Source: Pseudomonadota bacterium
Lineage (GTDB): Bacteria; Pseudomonadota; Gammaproteobacteria; Burkholderiales; Rhodocyclaceae
Assembly: GCA_018241725.1 (NCBI GenBank)
Contig: JAFEDI010000141.1
Location: 1-37,861 of the forward strand
Reading direction: 5' to 3'
DNA: 37,861 nt
The number at the start of each line of letters is the position of its first letter. The first letter of the stretch is position 1. Under the pieces are notes generated by a model, which did no database searches, was not told the origin of the DNA, and was given only the letters and a program-made list of their open reading frames with translations. A program made the position numbers and the translations under genes. Below are positions 8,400-15,408 of this stretch, in pieces.

Positions 8400-9053
8400 A
8401 TGGATATCGCCCGCATCACCCAGACCCGCCACACCACCAAGGCCTTCGACGCCGACCGTCGGATCCCCGAGAACCTCGTCGAGCAGCTGCGCGTGCTGCT
8501 CCGCAACGCCCCGTCGTCGGTCAATTCCCAGCCCTGGCATTTCGTCATCGCCGCCACGCCGGAGGCCAAGGCCCGCGTCGCCCAAGCCACCCAGGGCGGC
8601 TTCGCGTACAACGAGCCGAAGGTCCGCAAGGCCTCCCATGTGGTGGTGCTGTGCGCCCGCAACACGCTGGACGACGCCCACCTGTCGGCGGTGCTCGACG
8701 CCGAGCAGGCCGATGGCCGTTTCGCGACCGACGAGGCAAAGGCCAACCAGGACAAGAGCCGGCGTTTCTACGTGAACCTGCATCAGACCGAGCTGCAGGA
8801 CGAGCGCAGCTGGATCGAGCGCCAGGTTTACATCGCCCTCGGCACCCTGCTGCTCGGCGCCGCGGCGCTGGACATCGACGCCTGTCCGATGGAAGGCTTC
8901 GACGTGAAGGCGCTGGACGAGGCCCTCGGCCTCACCGAGCGCGGCCTCACCGGCGTGGTGCTGGTGGCCCTCGGCTACAGCGGAGCGGACGACTTCAACG
9001 CCAAGCTCCCCAAGTCGCGCCTGCCCGACGCGGCACTGTTCACCGAGCTGTGA
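8400..9053 (+). CDS. nfsB: Oxygen-insensitive NAD(P)H nitroreductase NfsB
   Basis: This FMN-dependent dimeric enzyme reduces nitroaromatics, nitrofurans and quinones by two-electron steps; the family also has dihydropteridine reductase activity. The start at 8400 gives 217 residues, the length of E. coli NfsB. The N-terminal FMN-binding motif RHTTKAFDADRRIP is typical, as are PSSVNSQPWHFVIA (FMN and substrate pocket), ERQVYIALGTLLLGAAALDID and the GFD segment after CPMEG. An open frame extends upstream to 8226 but has no ribosome site; an AAGGA lies upstream of 8400. A strong terminator follows at 9062. It is transcribed alone. Confidence 0.93.
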   Translation: MDIARITQTRHTTKAFDADRRIPENLVEQLRVLLRNAPSSVNSQPWHFVIAATPEAKARVAQATQGGFAYNEPKVRKASHVVVLCARNTLDDAHLSAVLDAEQADGRFATDEAKANQDKSRRFYVNLHQTELQDERSWIERQVYIALGTLLLGAAALDIDACPMEGFDVKALDEALGLTERGLTGVVLVALGYSGADDFNAKLPKSRLPDAALFTEL

Positions 9054-9061
9054 TCGACACG

Positions 9062-9082
9062 GGGGCTGCGGCCCCTTTTTTT
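9062..9082 (+). terminator. Rho-independent terminator of nfsB
   Basis: GGGGC-TGCG-GCCCC hairpin followed directly by seven T residues, 9 bp after the nfsB stop. It is the clearest intrinsic terminator in the window. Confidence 0.85.
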
Positions 9083-9091
9083 CGTTGACGT

Positions 9092-10243
9092 TCAGCTGCC
9101 CGGTTGCAGCGTGACCGTCACCGTCTGGCGGTTGCTGCCGCGCAGGATCTCGATCGACACGCTGTCGCCGACCTTGAAGTCGTCGAGGCGCGCCGCCAGG
9201 CGGGCCACCGAATCCACTGGCTTGCCTTCCACCGCGACGATGATGTCGCCCGGTACCAGGCTGCCGTCCGGGTTCTGCGTGATGCCCCGCAGGCCCGCCT
9301 GGTGGGCCGCAGAGCCGCGCGGCACGCGCAGGATCACCACCCCTTCGATGCCCAGCCCGCGGGAGAGGCGCTGGTTGAGGTCCTCGTCGAGCTCCACGCC
9401 AAGCGCCGGACGCAGGTACTTGCCGCTGCGGATCAGCTGCGGCACCACCCGCATCACCGTATCCACCGGGATCGAGAAGCCGATGCCCGCCGAGGTGCCG
9501 GACGGGCTGTAGATCGCCGTGTTGATGCCGATCAGGCGGCCGGCCGAGTCGAGCAGCGGGCCGCCGGAGTTGCCGGGGTTGATCGCCGCGTCGGTCTGGA
9601 TCAGATGTTCGATCGACGGTCCCTCGTCGTCGCCCTGCAGGCTGCGGTCCAGCGCCGACACGATGCCGGTGGTCAGCGTCCAGTCCAGGCCGAAGGGATT
9701 GCCGATGGCGAAGACCTTCTGCCCGACCTTCAGGTCCGCGCTGGTGCCCACCGGCACCGGCGGTGGGCGCTTGAAGCCGACGCCGATGCGCAGCACCGCG
9801 ATGTCGTGGGCCGGGCTGGCACCCACCAGCGCCGCCTGGTAGTCGCGTCCGTCGGCAAGGCGCACGGTGGCCTGTGAGGCGCCGCGGATGACGTGGAAAT
9901 TGGTGACCACGTGGCCCGCGTCGTCCCAGATGAAGCCCGAACCGGTGCCGCGCGGCACCGACATCACGTTGCGGGTCCAGTTGTCGCGCACCAGCTGCGA
10001 AGTGGTGATGTACACCACCGAATTGCGGGAGCGCTCGAACAGCTCGATGGTCGATTTCTCGTCGGCGGCCAGGTCGCCGCGCGGCGTCACGACGCGCTCG
10101 CTGGCCTGTTGGGGGCTGAAGGCCGACTCCAGCGCCGGCAGGAAATGCCACAGCAGCATCAGCGCGCCCACGCAGGGGGTGATGATGAGCCAGCGCTGCA
10201 CGAAGCGCTGCTGCTGGCGGAGGGGATCGTCGTCGTATCGCAT
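9092..10243 (-). CDS. Membrane-anchored HtrA serine protease (DegS/DegQ type) with one PDZ domain
   Basis: This periplasmic quality-control protease of family S1C has 383 residues from the ATG at 10243. An N-terminal membrane anchor (WLIITPCVGALMLLWHFLPA, about residues 18-37) is followed by the trypsin-like domain with the full triad H117 (in VVTNFHVI), D147 (in HDIAVLRI) and S226 (in GNSGGPL). A single C-terminal PDZ domain follows (about 285-375: GVVILRVPRGSAAHQAGL, then GDIIVAVEGKPVDS). One PDZ plus a retained anchor resembles DegS/AlgW, which trigger the sigma-E response, more than soluble DegP with two PDZ domains. The frame is open further upstream to 10300, but MRYDDDPLRQQQ is the more natural start. 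It is divergent from the Hsp20 pair, so both units may answer protein-folding stress. Confidence 0.9.
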   Translation of the reverse strand: MRYDDDPLRQQQRFVQRWLIITPCVGALMLLWHFLPALESAFSPQQASERVVTPRGDLAADEKSTIELFERSRNSVVYITTSQLVRDNWTRNVMSVPRGTGSGFIWDDAGHVVTNFHVIRGASQATVRLADGRDYQAALVGASPAHDIAVLRIGVGFKRPPPVPVGTSADLKVGQKVFAIGNPFGLDWTLTTGIVSALDRSLQGDDEGPSIEHLIQTDAAINPGNSGGPLLDSAGRLIGINTAIYSPSGTSAGIGFSIPVDTVMRVVPQLIRSGKYLRPALGVELDEDLNQRLSRGLGIEGVVILRVPRGSAAHQAGLRGITQNPDGSLVPGDIIVAVEGKPVDSVARLAARLDDFKVGDSVSIEILRGSNRQTVTVTLQPGS

Positions 10244-10299
10244 GCTGGCTGCCCGTCGCTGTGACCTGTCACGGAACGTGAGGGCCGGCTCGGCTCGCA

Positions 10300-10311
10300 C
10301 GCGCTAGCGCG
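10300..10311. repeat. 12-bp perfect palindrome between htrA-type gene and hsp20
   Basis: CGCGCTAGCGCG is self-complementary. It lies 57 bp upstream of the protease start and 117 bp upstream of the Hsp20 start, in the shared divergent control region. An operator role is possible but unsupported beyond position. Confidence 0.3.
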
Positions 10312-10344
10312 AAAGATGGGGGATGCGGACGCCAACTTCAAGGC

Positions 10345-10375
10345 CTTGAAATCGGCATGGCGCGCACTCAGCTAT
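10345..10375 (+). promoter_or_regulatory. Sigma-32-like heat-shock promoter of the hsp20 pair
   Basis: CTTGAAA at 10345-10351 matches the RpoH -35 consensus exactly. After a 14-bp spacer, ACTCAGCTAT (10366-10375) only partly resembles the CCCCATnT -10. Its distance (about 50 bp before the first Hsp20 start) is right, and heat-shock control of small heat-shock genes is well established. Confidence 0.45.
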
Positions 10376-10427
10376 GGGGTCATGGGCGCACCGGCGCCGC
10401 TTACCCACCCTTTTTCAGGAGGCTCGC

Positions 10428-10859
10428 ATGTACTACCGATCCATGTTCCCCCGCGATCTGCTCGCCGAACTCGAGCGGCTGCAGCGGGAGGTGCCGCAGA
10501 CCGTCGAACCGGGGCCGAGCATTCGCGGCCAGAAGCGCGGTTACCCCGCCCTCAACGTGGGCGGCACCCCGAATGCCGTGGAGATCTACGCCTTCGCGCC
10601 GGGCCTCGATCCGGCCACGCTGGACGTGCAGCTTGAGAAGGGCATCCTGACCATTGCCGGCGAGCGCAAGGCCCCGGACGTGTCCGAGCAGGCCACCGTG
10701 CATATCGGCGAGCGCTTCGCCGGGCGTTTCCGCCGCGTGGTGTCCCTGCCCGACGACATCGACCCCAATTCCATCGTCGCCAAGTACCGCAACGGCGTGC
10801 TGCACGTCAGCGTGCAGCGCCGCGAAGAAACCCAGCCGCGCCGCATCAGCATCCAGTAA
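10428..10859 (+). CDS. Small heat-shock protein Hsp20 (first of two)
   Basis: This 143-residue ATP-independent holdase binds unfolding proteins as large oligomers. The alpha-crystallin domain spans about residues 38-133, with PALNVGGTPNAVEIYAFAPG at its start, the L-x-x-G-I-L-T-I-A-G-E-R segment and the beta-8/9 motif A-K-Y-R-N-G-V-L-H-V. The C-terminal R-R-I-S-I-Q contains the I-x-I-like anchoring motif (ISI). The ribosome site AGGAGG lies 5 nt before the ATG. A second, shorter Hsp20 follows 18 bp later. Distinct N-termini suggest the two form separate or mixed oligomers; that is inference. Confidence 0.95.
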   Translation: MYYRSMFPRDLLAELERLQREVPQTVEPGPSIRGQKRGYPALNVGGTPNAVEIYAFAPGLDPATLDVQLEKGILTIAGERKAPDVSEQATVHIGERFAGRFRRVVSLPDDIDPNSIVAKYRNGVLHVSVQRREETQPRRISIQ

Positions 10860-10877
10860 GCCCCCGGAGGACCGACC

Positions 10878-11258
10878 ATGAGCGACACCAACCAAGCCCC
10901 CAAGAGCGCCGACGCGACCCGCGAGGACGCCGCGCTGCTGCCCCCCGTCGATGTGCTGGAGGACGCCGCCGGCATCACGCTGTATGCCGACTTGCCCGGC
11001 GTGCCGAAGGACCGCCTCAGCCTGCACGTGGAAGCCGACGTGCTGACCATCGACGGCGAAGTGGTGCTCGAAGCACCGGAGGGCATGGAATTGACCCACA
11101 CCGAGGTGGGCCTGCCGCGCTACCGCCGCCAATTTACGCTGTCGAAGGAACTCGACGCCGGCAAGGTGAAGGCCAGCTTCGAGCACGGCGTGCTGACCCT
11201 GCGCATCCCCAAGGCCGAGCACGCCCAGCCGCGGCGTATCGAGGTACAGGTGCTGTAA
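10878..11258 (+). CDS. Small heat-shock protein Hsp20 (second of two)
   Basis: This 126-residue holdase is in the same operon, 18 bp after the first, with a CCGGAGG ribosome site 8 nt before the ATG. The alpha-crystallin domain covers about residues 20-116 (PPVDVLEDAAGITLYADLPG, then F-E-H-G-V-L-T-L-R-I-P-K). The tail RRIEVQVL carries an I-x-V form of the anchoring motif. The N-terminal arm is short and acidic (DATREDAAL), unlike the partner. Paired Hsp20 genes are common in Rhodocyclales and Burkholderiales. Confidence 0.95.
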   Translation: MSDTNQAPKSADATREDAALLPPVDVLEDAAGITLYADLPGVPKDRLSLHVEADVLTIDGEVVLEAPEGMELTHTEVGLPRYRRQFTLSKELDAGKVKASFEHGVLTLRIPKAEHAQPRRIEVQVL

Positions 11259-11262
11259 GACG

Positions 11263-11297
11263 ATCGGCGGGGCGCGCGTCGCTTGCGTCCCGCCGAT
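11263..11297. terminator. Putative bidirectional terminator, 9-bp perfect stem
   Basis: ATCGGCGGG pairs exactly with CCCGCCGAT around a 17-nt loop, directly after the Hsp20 stop and before the convergent membrane-protein gene. No T-run follows, so it may act in RNA processing or as a weak terminator. Confidence 0.5.
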
Positions 11298-11314
11298 TGG
11301 GTGTTACGGGCGGC

Positions 11315-11923
11315 TCAGGCCGCCGCTTCTTCCAGATCGTGTTCGAGCGGGTCGAGGCGCTGGCCGCGCAGCAGCCACACCGGCGACTTCCAGTAGATGT
11401 CCACGTTGTGGAAGGGATCGGTGAGGATCTTGCACATCCAGGCCAGGCCCCACGCCGGGCTGCGCAGGAAGAACAGATGCACGGTGCGGAACAGCAGCCC
11501 GCCGATGCCCAGCCCCAGCCACACCAGGCCGAGCTTGTGCAGGAAGGCAGCCTGCGCGTCGAACAGCCCGAACAGCGTCGGCTGTACGTAGAGCAGGGCC
11601 GGGATGCTCAGCCAGATGCCGATCAGGACGCCCTTGCGGCGCATGTTGTAGCCGACCTTGATCGATTCCTTGTAGTCATAGCTGGTGTTGTTCACCCGGT
11701 CGAACTCCCGCGGCTCGAAGAAGATGTGCCCCGACTGGCGCGACACCATGCCCACCAGCCAGCCCACCAGGCCCGCCATGGCCGGGTCTACGAAGAGCAG
11801 GCCGTAGGCGCACAGGAAGCTGAAGGCGCTGATCAGGTGCAGGGTCTGGTTGATCCGGCACTGGTGGTAGTAGCGGTGGTCGTCCCACCGCAGTGTGCGC
11901 AGTTTTTCAAGGAAATCATGCAT
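11315..11923 (-). CDS. Mpo1-like (DUF962-type) membrane protein
   Basis: This 202-residue inner-membrane protein has about four hydrophobic segments (LHLISAFSFLCAYGLLFV, AGLVGWLVGMV, GVLIGIWLSIPALLYV, LGLVWLGLGIGGLLF). The pattern YYHQCRINQTLHLIS followed by SRQSGHIFFEP resembles the N-x-x-x-H and Q-x-x-G-H-x-x-F-E signatures of the Mpo1/DUF962 family, whose yeast member is an Fe(II) 2-hydroxy fatty acid dioxygenase. The His spacing is only approximate, so enzyme activity is uncertain. The start ATG at 11921-11923 has a GAGAGG ribosome site. The C-terminus ends in an acidic Glu/Ala tail. It is convergent with the Hsp20 pair. Confidence 0.5.
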   Translation of the reverse strand: MHDFLEKLRTLRWDDHRYYHQCRINQTLHLISAFSFLCAYGLLFVDPAMAGLVGWLVGMVSRQSGHIFFEPREFDRVNNTSYDYKESIKVGYNMRRKGVLIGIWLSIPALLYVQPTLFGLFDAQAAFLHKLGLVWLGLGIGGLLFRTVHLFFLRSPAWGLAWMCKILTDPFHNVDIYWKSPVWLLRGQRLDPLEHDLEEAAA

Positions 11924-12076
11924 CTGGCCGCCCTCTCGTGGTTTGGATGGGGGCACTGTGCGCACGCAGGATGACAGTACGGTAACGGGATGGTGTCGGA
12001 ACGATGGCAATCCGGCTTTGTTTGCGCCAGGTCAACCGCTTGGCCGTTCCGGCATCGGGATGAGCGGCAGCGCAGC

Positions 12077-12715
12077 TCAATACACGCCGTAATTGAAGGC
12101 CAGTTCGATGCGCTGGCTGCGGTTCAGCCCTTCCAGCCCGACGAGGCGCTTGCCGTCGCTGCGCAGGCCGTAGCGCTGCTCGATCTCGGACAGGTAGCGC
12201 GAAGCGCGGCGGAAGCGGCCTTCATAGGTGGCGACCGGCAACAGGTAGAGGTGGGACGTCCAGTACAGCTCGCCGGGCGTCACCGGCAGGCCGCTGAGCT
12301 TGCGTGCGTAGTCGCTGACGCGAGTGTCCGTGTAAATGACCAGCGCGTTGTAGCCCATGTCCTGGGCGAAGTCGTAACGCCGCCGGCGGTCCGGGACGAA
12401 GACGCTCCAGCCGTCCCGCGAGAAGGCGTGGGGCGCCACGTCCACCAGCTGCCCGTCCGGCGCCAGCCACACGGAATGGAAGGTGAAGCCGTGGGCGCCC
12501 TGCTGCGGCCCGGCGTGTTTCGGCAGGCTGTGCAGCCAGCCGAAACACTGGCGTCCGCCCTCCGCCGCCACCGTGTCGCGCACCACCGCGTGGCAATACA
12601 CGTCGCTGCCGGCTTCGCCGGCGCCCCGGTGGCGGATGCGCAAGGGCGCGCCGCCGGCGAAGTCGCGCAGGCGCTGGGCGACGACGGGCGGTAGCAGGGC
12701 GGCGGACGGGGCCAT
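12077..12715 (-). CDS. Hypothetical protein with a GW...HSVW...PDG.LVDV.P core
   Basis: This unrecognised protein has 212 residues from the ATG at 12713-12715. It contains a block FGWLHSLPKHAG, then TFHSVWLAPDGQLVDVAPH, of the style seen in widespread uncharacterised soluble proteins with conserved Trp, His and Pro-Asp-Gly positions. A later segment is helical and basic (GRFRRASRYLSEIEQRYGL). The start lacks a clear ribosome site. The same frame stays open upstream through the 21-bp repeat array to an ATG at 13027, so the protein could carry a ~100-residue heptad-repeat N-terminus. I favour the short form. It lies 153 bp upstream of the Mpo1-like gene. Confidence 0.65.
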   Translation of the reverse strand: MAPSAALLPPVVAQRLRDFAGGAPLRIRHRGAGEAGSDVYCHAVVRDTVAAEGGRQCFGWLHSLPKHAGPQQGAHGFTFHSVWLAPDGQLVDVAPHAFSRDGWSVFVPDRRRRYDFAQDMGYNALVIYTDTRVSDYARKLSGLPVTPGELYWTSHLYLLPVATYEGRFRRASRYLSEIEQRYGLRSDGKRLVGLEGLNRSQRIELAFNYGVY

Positions 12716-12788
12716 GGTGGTGGAGCGATTGAACGGGGGGCGGAAGTTAGCATGCACTATCGCCCAGCTTCCACTGCGCCGGCCAGAT

Positions 12789-13082
12789 ATCTTCGTGCAC
12801 GCGTGCACGGTCTTCTCGCACCGGTGCACGATCAACTTTGCCGCCGTGAACAAGACCGTGCACGGGTGAAAGGTCTTCGTGCACGGCGCGTAGTTCATCT
12901 TTCGTGCGGCAATGTTCATCGTGCACCGGGTGAAGTTCATCTTGCACGCGTGCACGAAGAACTTCGGGTCGGCTGAGTTGATCGTGCACGCGCCAATGTT
13001 GAACGTGCACGGCTGCGAGATGGACATTGCCGGTCAAATGTTCGATATCGGCGGGTTAACAATGGATACGCGCGGTGCGGTG
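12789..13082. repeat. Degenerate 21-bp tandem repeat array centred on GTGCAC
   Basis: Fourteen contiguous 21-bp units fit without any insertion or deletion. The clearest is TTCATCGTGCACCGGGTGAA plus G at 12915-12935. GTGCAC starts at 12795, 12858, 12879, 12921, 12984 and 13005 (TTGCAC at 12942), all in one 21-bp phase. A second phase, offset by 8, has GTGCAC at 12803, 12824 and 12950. On the minus strand the array reads as heptapeptides of the form K/T-x-N-x-x-x-C (for example KFFVHAC, KMNFTRC, KLIVHRC) without a stop from 13027 into the next gene. On the plus strand the phase reads as x-x-V-H-x-C-T but is broken by two stops. It fills most of the 443-bp gap between the hypothetical gene and the kinase. 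Whether it is coding or a regulatory array is open. Confidence 0.8.
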
Positions 13083-13158
13083 GCGTGCAAGGGGATGACC
13101 GGGGCGTTATGATCGGTCGACATCTTGATCCCGAGATTCCGAGGCCCAGTCGATCCCC

Positions 13159-15408
13159 ATGCGGACTTTCCAGTCGTTGTCCAAGCAGCCGAAGCATGAA
13201 AGTCCAAGAGCCGCATCCAGGCTGTCCAGCTGCAAGTCCCTTGGCGGCTTCCTGTTGTTCGCTGTCGCGGTGCTGGTGTTGCTCGGTTTCTTTCTGGCGG
13301 AGGGCTACCAGGGCCAGATCCGGCTGGCGACTGCCAATGCGCGCAATCTCGTCGAGATACTTGAGGCGCGGCTGGATGTGTCCCTGCGGCGTACCGAGAC
13401 GACCCTCGCGGCGCTGGCGGAGGAAGTCCCCGTCGAGGCCCTCGATCTGGCTGCCCGGGAGCGCCATGCGCCGGACCTGCACCGCAAGCTCGTCGCGTGG
13501 GCCCAGCGCTTTCCGGAGATCAGCGGGCTGCGCCTGATCGACCGGGACGGCAACGTGCTGTACCTCTCTGAGGGTATTGCTACGGGTACGCCACCCAGTG
13601 CGCGGGGACGCAGCTATTTCGAGATCCTCAAGCAGCAGCCGGATCATCCACTGTTTTTTTCCGAGGTCAGCGTCGGACGCATCAGCCATCGGCCGCAGCT
13701 CTTCGCCGCGCTGCCGATCCGCGATGCCCAGGGGCGCTTCGTCGGGGCGGCAATGGCGCCGCTCGAACTGGATTACCTGTCCACGCTGGTGAACGCCATC
13801 GACCTCGGCGAGCACGGCGCCGTCACCTGGCGGCGCAGCGACGATGCGCGGCTGGTGATGCGCATCCCGCCGCGCCCGGAAGCGGTCAATCAGGCGATCA
13901 TCAACAACCCGATGCACATGCGCATCGAGCAGGGCGACCGGGAGGGGATCATCCGTTTCCAGGCGGCGCTCGACGGGCAGGAGCGCATCTACGCGTACAA
14001 GCGCGTTGGTGTCTATCCTTTCTATGTGGCGGTGGGGCTGGCGACGAGCGACTTCCTCGCCGAGTGGCGGCGCACGGCATTGATTTCGACAGTGTCCACG
14101 CTGGCCTGTCTGGCCCTGCTTGGGATGCTCTTGTGGCGGCAGATCCGCTATCGGCAGGACCTGGAGTACACGGTGGCCCGGCGCACCGGTGAACTGCTGC
14201 AGGCCACGCGGGCGGCGGAGGGGGCCAACCTGGCCAAGAGCGCCTTCCTGGCCAATATGTCCCACGAGATCCGCACGCCGCTCAATGCCATCATCGGCAT
14301 GGCCCACCTGCTGCGGCGCGGCGGCCTGAACGTGCGCCAGACCCAGCAGCTCGGCAAGCTGGAGGCGGCGGGCGTGCACCTGCTGCACATCATCAATGCG
14401 GTGCTGGAGCTGACTAAGATCGAGGCCGGCAAACTCAGCATGGACGAGGTGCCATTGCAGGTGGAGCGCATCGTCGCCGCGGTGGTGGACATGATTCGAG
14501 GGCAGGCAGAGGAGCGCCAGCTGCGGCTCGATGTGCAGCTCCAGTTGCCGGCCTGTGTATTGCTCGGCGACGCGACCCGCCTGCAGCAGGCCCTGCTCAA
14601 CTACGCCAACAATGCGGTGAAGTTCACCGAAGCCGGCGGCATCGCGCTGCGCGTCGATACGCTGGAGGAGGGGGCGGACAGCGTCGTGCTGCGCTTCGTC
14701 GTCGAGGACAGCGGTATCGGTATTGCTGCGGAGGCCATGCCGCGCCTGTTCAACGTCTTCGAACAGGCCGACAACAGCATGACGCGCAAGTACGGAGGAA
14801 CCGGCCTCGGGCTGGCCATCACGAAGAAGATCGCCCAGCTGATGGGTGGCGATGCAGGTGCCACCAGCGTGCCTGGGCAGGGCAGCACCTTCTGGTTCAC
14901 CGCCCGCCTGCGCAAGGGTGCGCAGGACCTGTCGGCAGGGTTGGCCGGTGCGCCCGAGGCGGCGGAGCAGAGCCTGGTGCGCCGCCACGCGGGTTGCCGG
15001 GTACTGCTGGTGGAGGACGAGCCGGTCAACCGGGAGATCGTGCTGAGCCTGCTCGGTGATGTGGGGCTGCTGGTGGATGCCGCCGAGGACGGCGTGCAGG
15101 GCCTGAACATGGCGACCACCAACGATTACGCGCTGATCTTGATGGACATGCAGATGCCCGGCATGGACGGCCTCGAAGCCACGCGCCGCATCCGCGCGCT
15201 GCCCGGCCGGCAGGCCGTGCCGATCCTGGCCCTCACCGCCAACGCCTTCGCCGAGGACAAGGCGCGCTGCCTCGAAGCCGGCATGAACGACTTCATCGCC
15301 AAGCCGGTGGCGCCGGACGTGCTGTTCGCGCTGCTGGACCGCTGGCTGGAGCAGGCCGCCGGGGATGCCGGGGGCCGCTCTGGGGCCCCTCACGAAACTA
15401 TGCCGTGA
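13159..15408 (+). CDS. Hybrid sensor histidine kinase with extracytoplasmic sensor and receiver
   Basis: This is a 749-residue membrane kinase. TM1 (about 28-48) and TM2 (about 305-326) flank a periplasmic double-Cache-like sensor ([19 protein letters not shown], then [20 protein letters not shown]). HisKA follows with the phosphoacceptor H369 ([11 protein letters not shown]), then HATPase_c with its N, G1 and G2 boxes ([24 protein letters not shown]), and a receiver with phospho-Asp D663 ([11 protein letters not shown]). There is no HPt domain, so an outside phosphotransfer protein is expected. The neighbouring hybrid kinase carries one, and exchange between them is possible. The Shine-Dalgarno is weak. 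The coding end overlaps the converging kinase by 11 bp. Confidence 0.93.
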   Translation: MRTFQSLSKQPKHESPRAASRLSSCKSLGGFLLFAVAVLVLLGFFLAEGYQGQIRLATANARNLVEILEARLDVSLRRTETTLAALAEEVPVEALDLAARERHAPDLHRKLVAWAQRFPEISGLRLIDRDGNVLYLSEGIATGTPPSARGRSYFEILKQQPDHPLFFSEVSVGRISHRPQLFAALPIRDAQGRFVGAAMAPLELDYLSTLVNAIDLGEHGAVTWRRSDDARLVMRIPPRPEAVNQAIINNPMHMRIEQGDREGIIRFQAALDGQERIYAYKRVGVYPFYVAVGLATSDFLAEWRRTALISTVSTLACLALLGMLLWRQIRYRQDLEYTVARRTGELLQATRAAEGANLAKSAFLANMSHEIRTPLNAIIGMAHLLRRGGLNVRQTQQLGKLEAAGVHLLHIINAVLELTKIEAGKLSMDEVPLQVERIVAAVVDMIRGQAEERQLRLDVQLQLPACVLLGDATRLQQALLNYANNAVKFTEAGGIALRVDTLEEGADSVVLRFVVEDSGIGIAAEAMPRLFNVFEQADNSMTRKYGGTGLGLAITKKIAQLMGGDAGATSVPGQGSTFWFTARLRKGAQDLSAGLAGAPEAAEQSLVRRHAGCRVLLVEDEPVNREIVLSLLGDVGLLVDAAEDGVQGLNMATTNDYALILMDMQMPGMDGLEATRRIRALPGRQAVPILALTANAFAEDKARCLEAGMNDFIAKPVAPDVLFALLDRWLEQAAGDAGGRSGAPHETMP

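Noticed and set aside
12789-13082. CRISPR array
   Set aside because: The units are contiguous with no unique spacers, they vary in sequence, and no cas genes are present.
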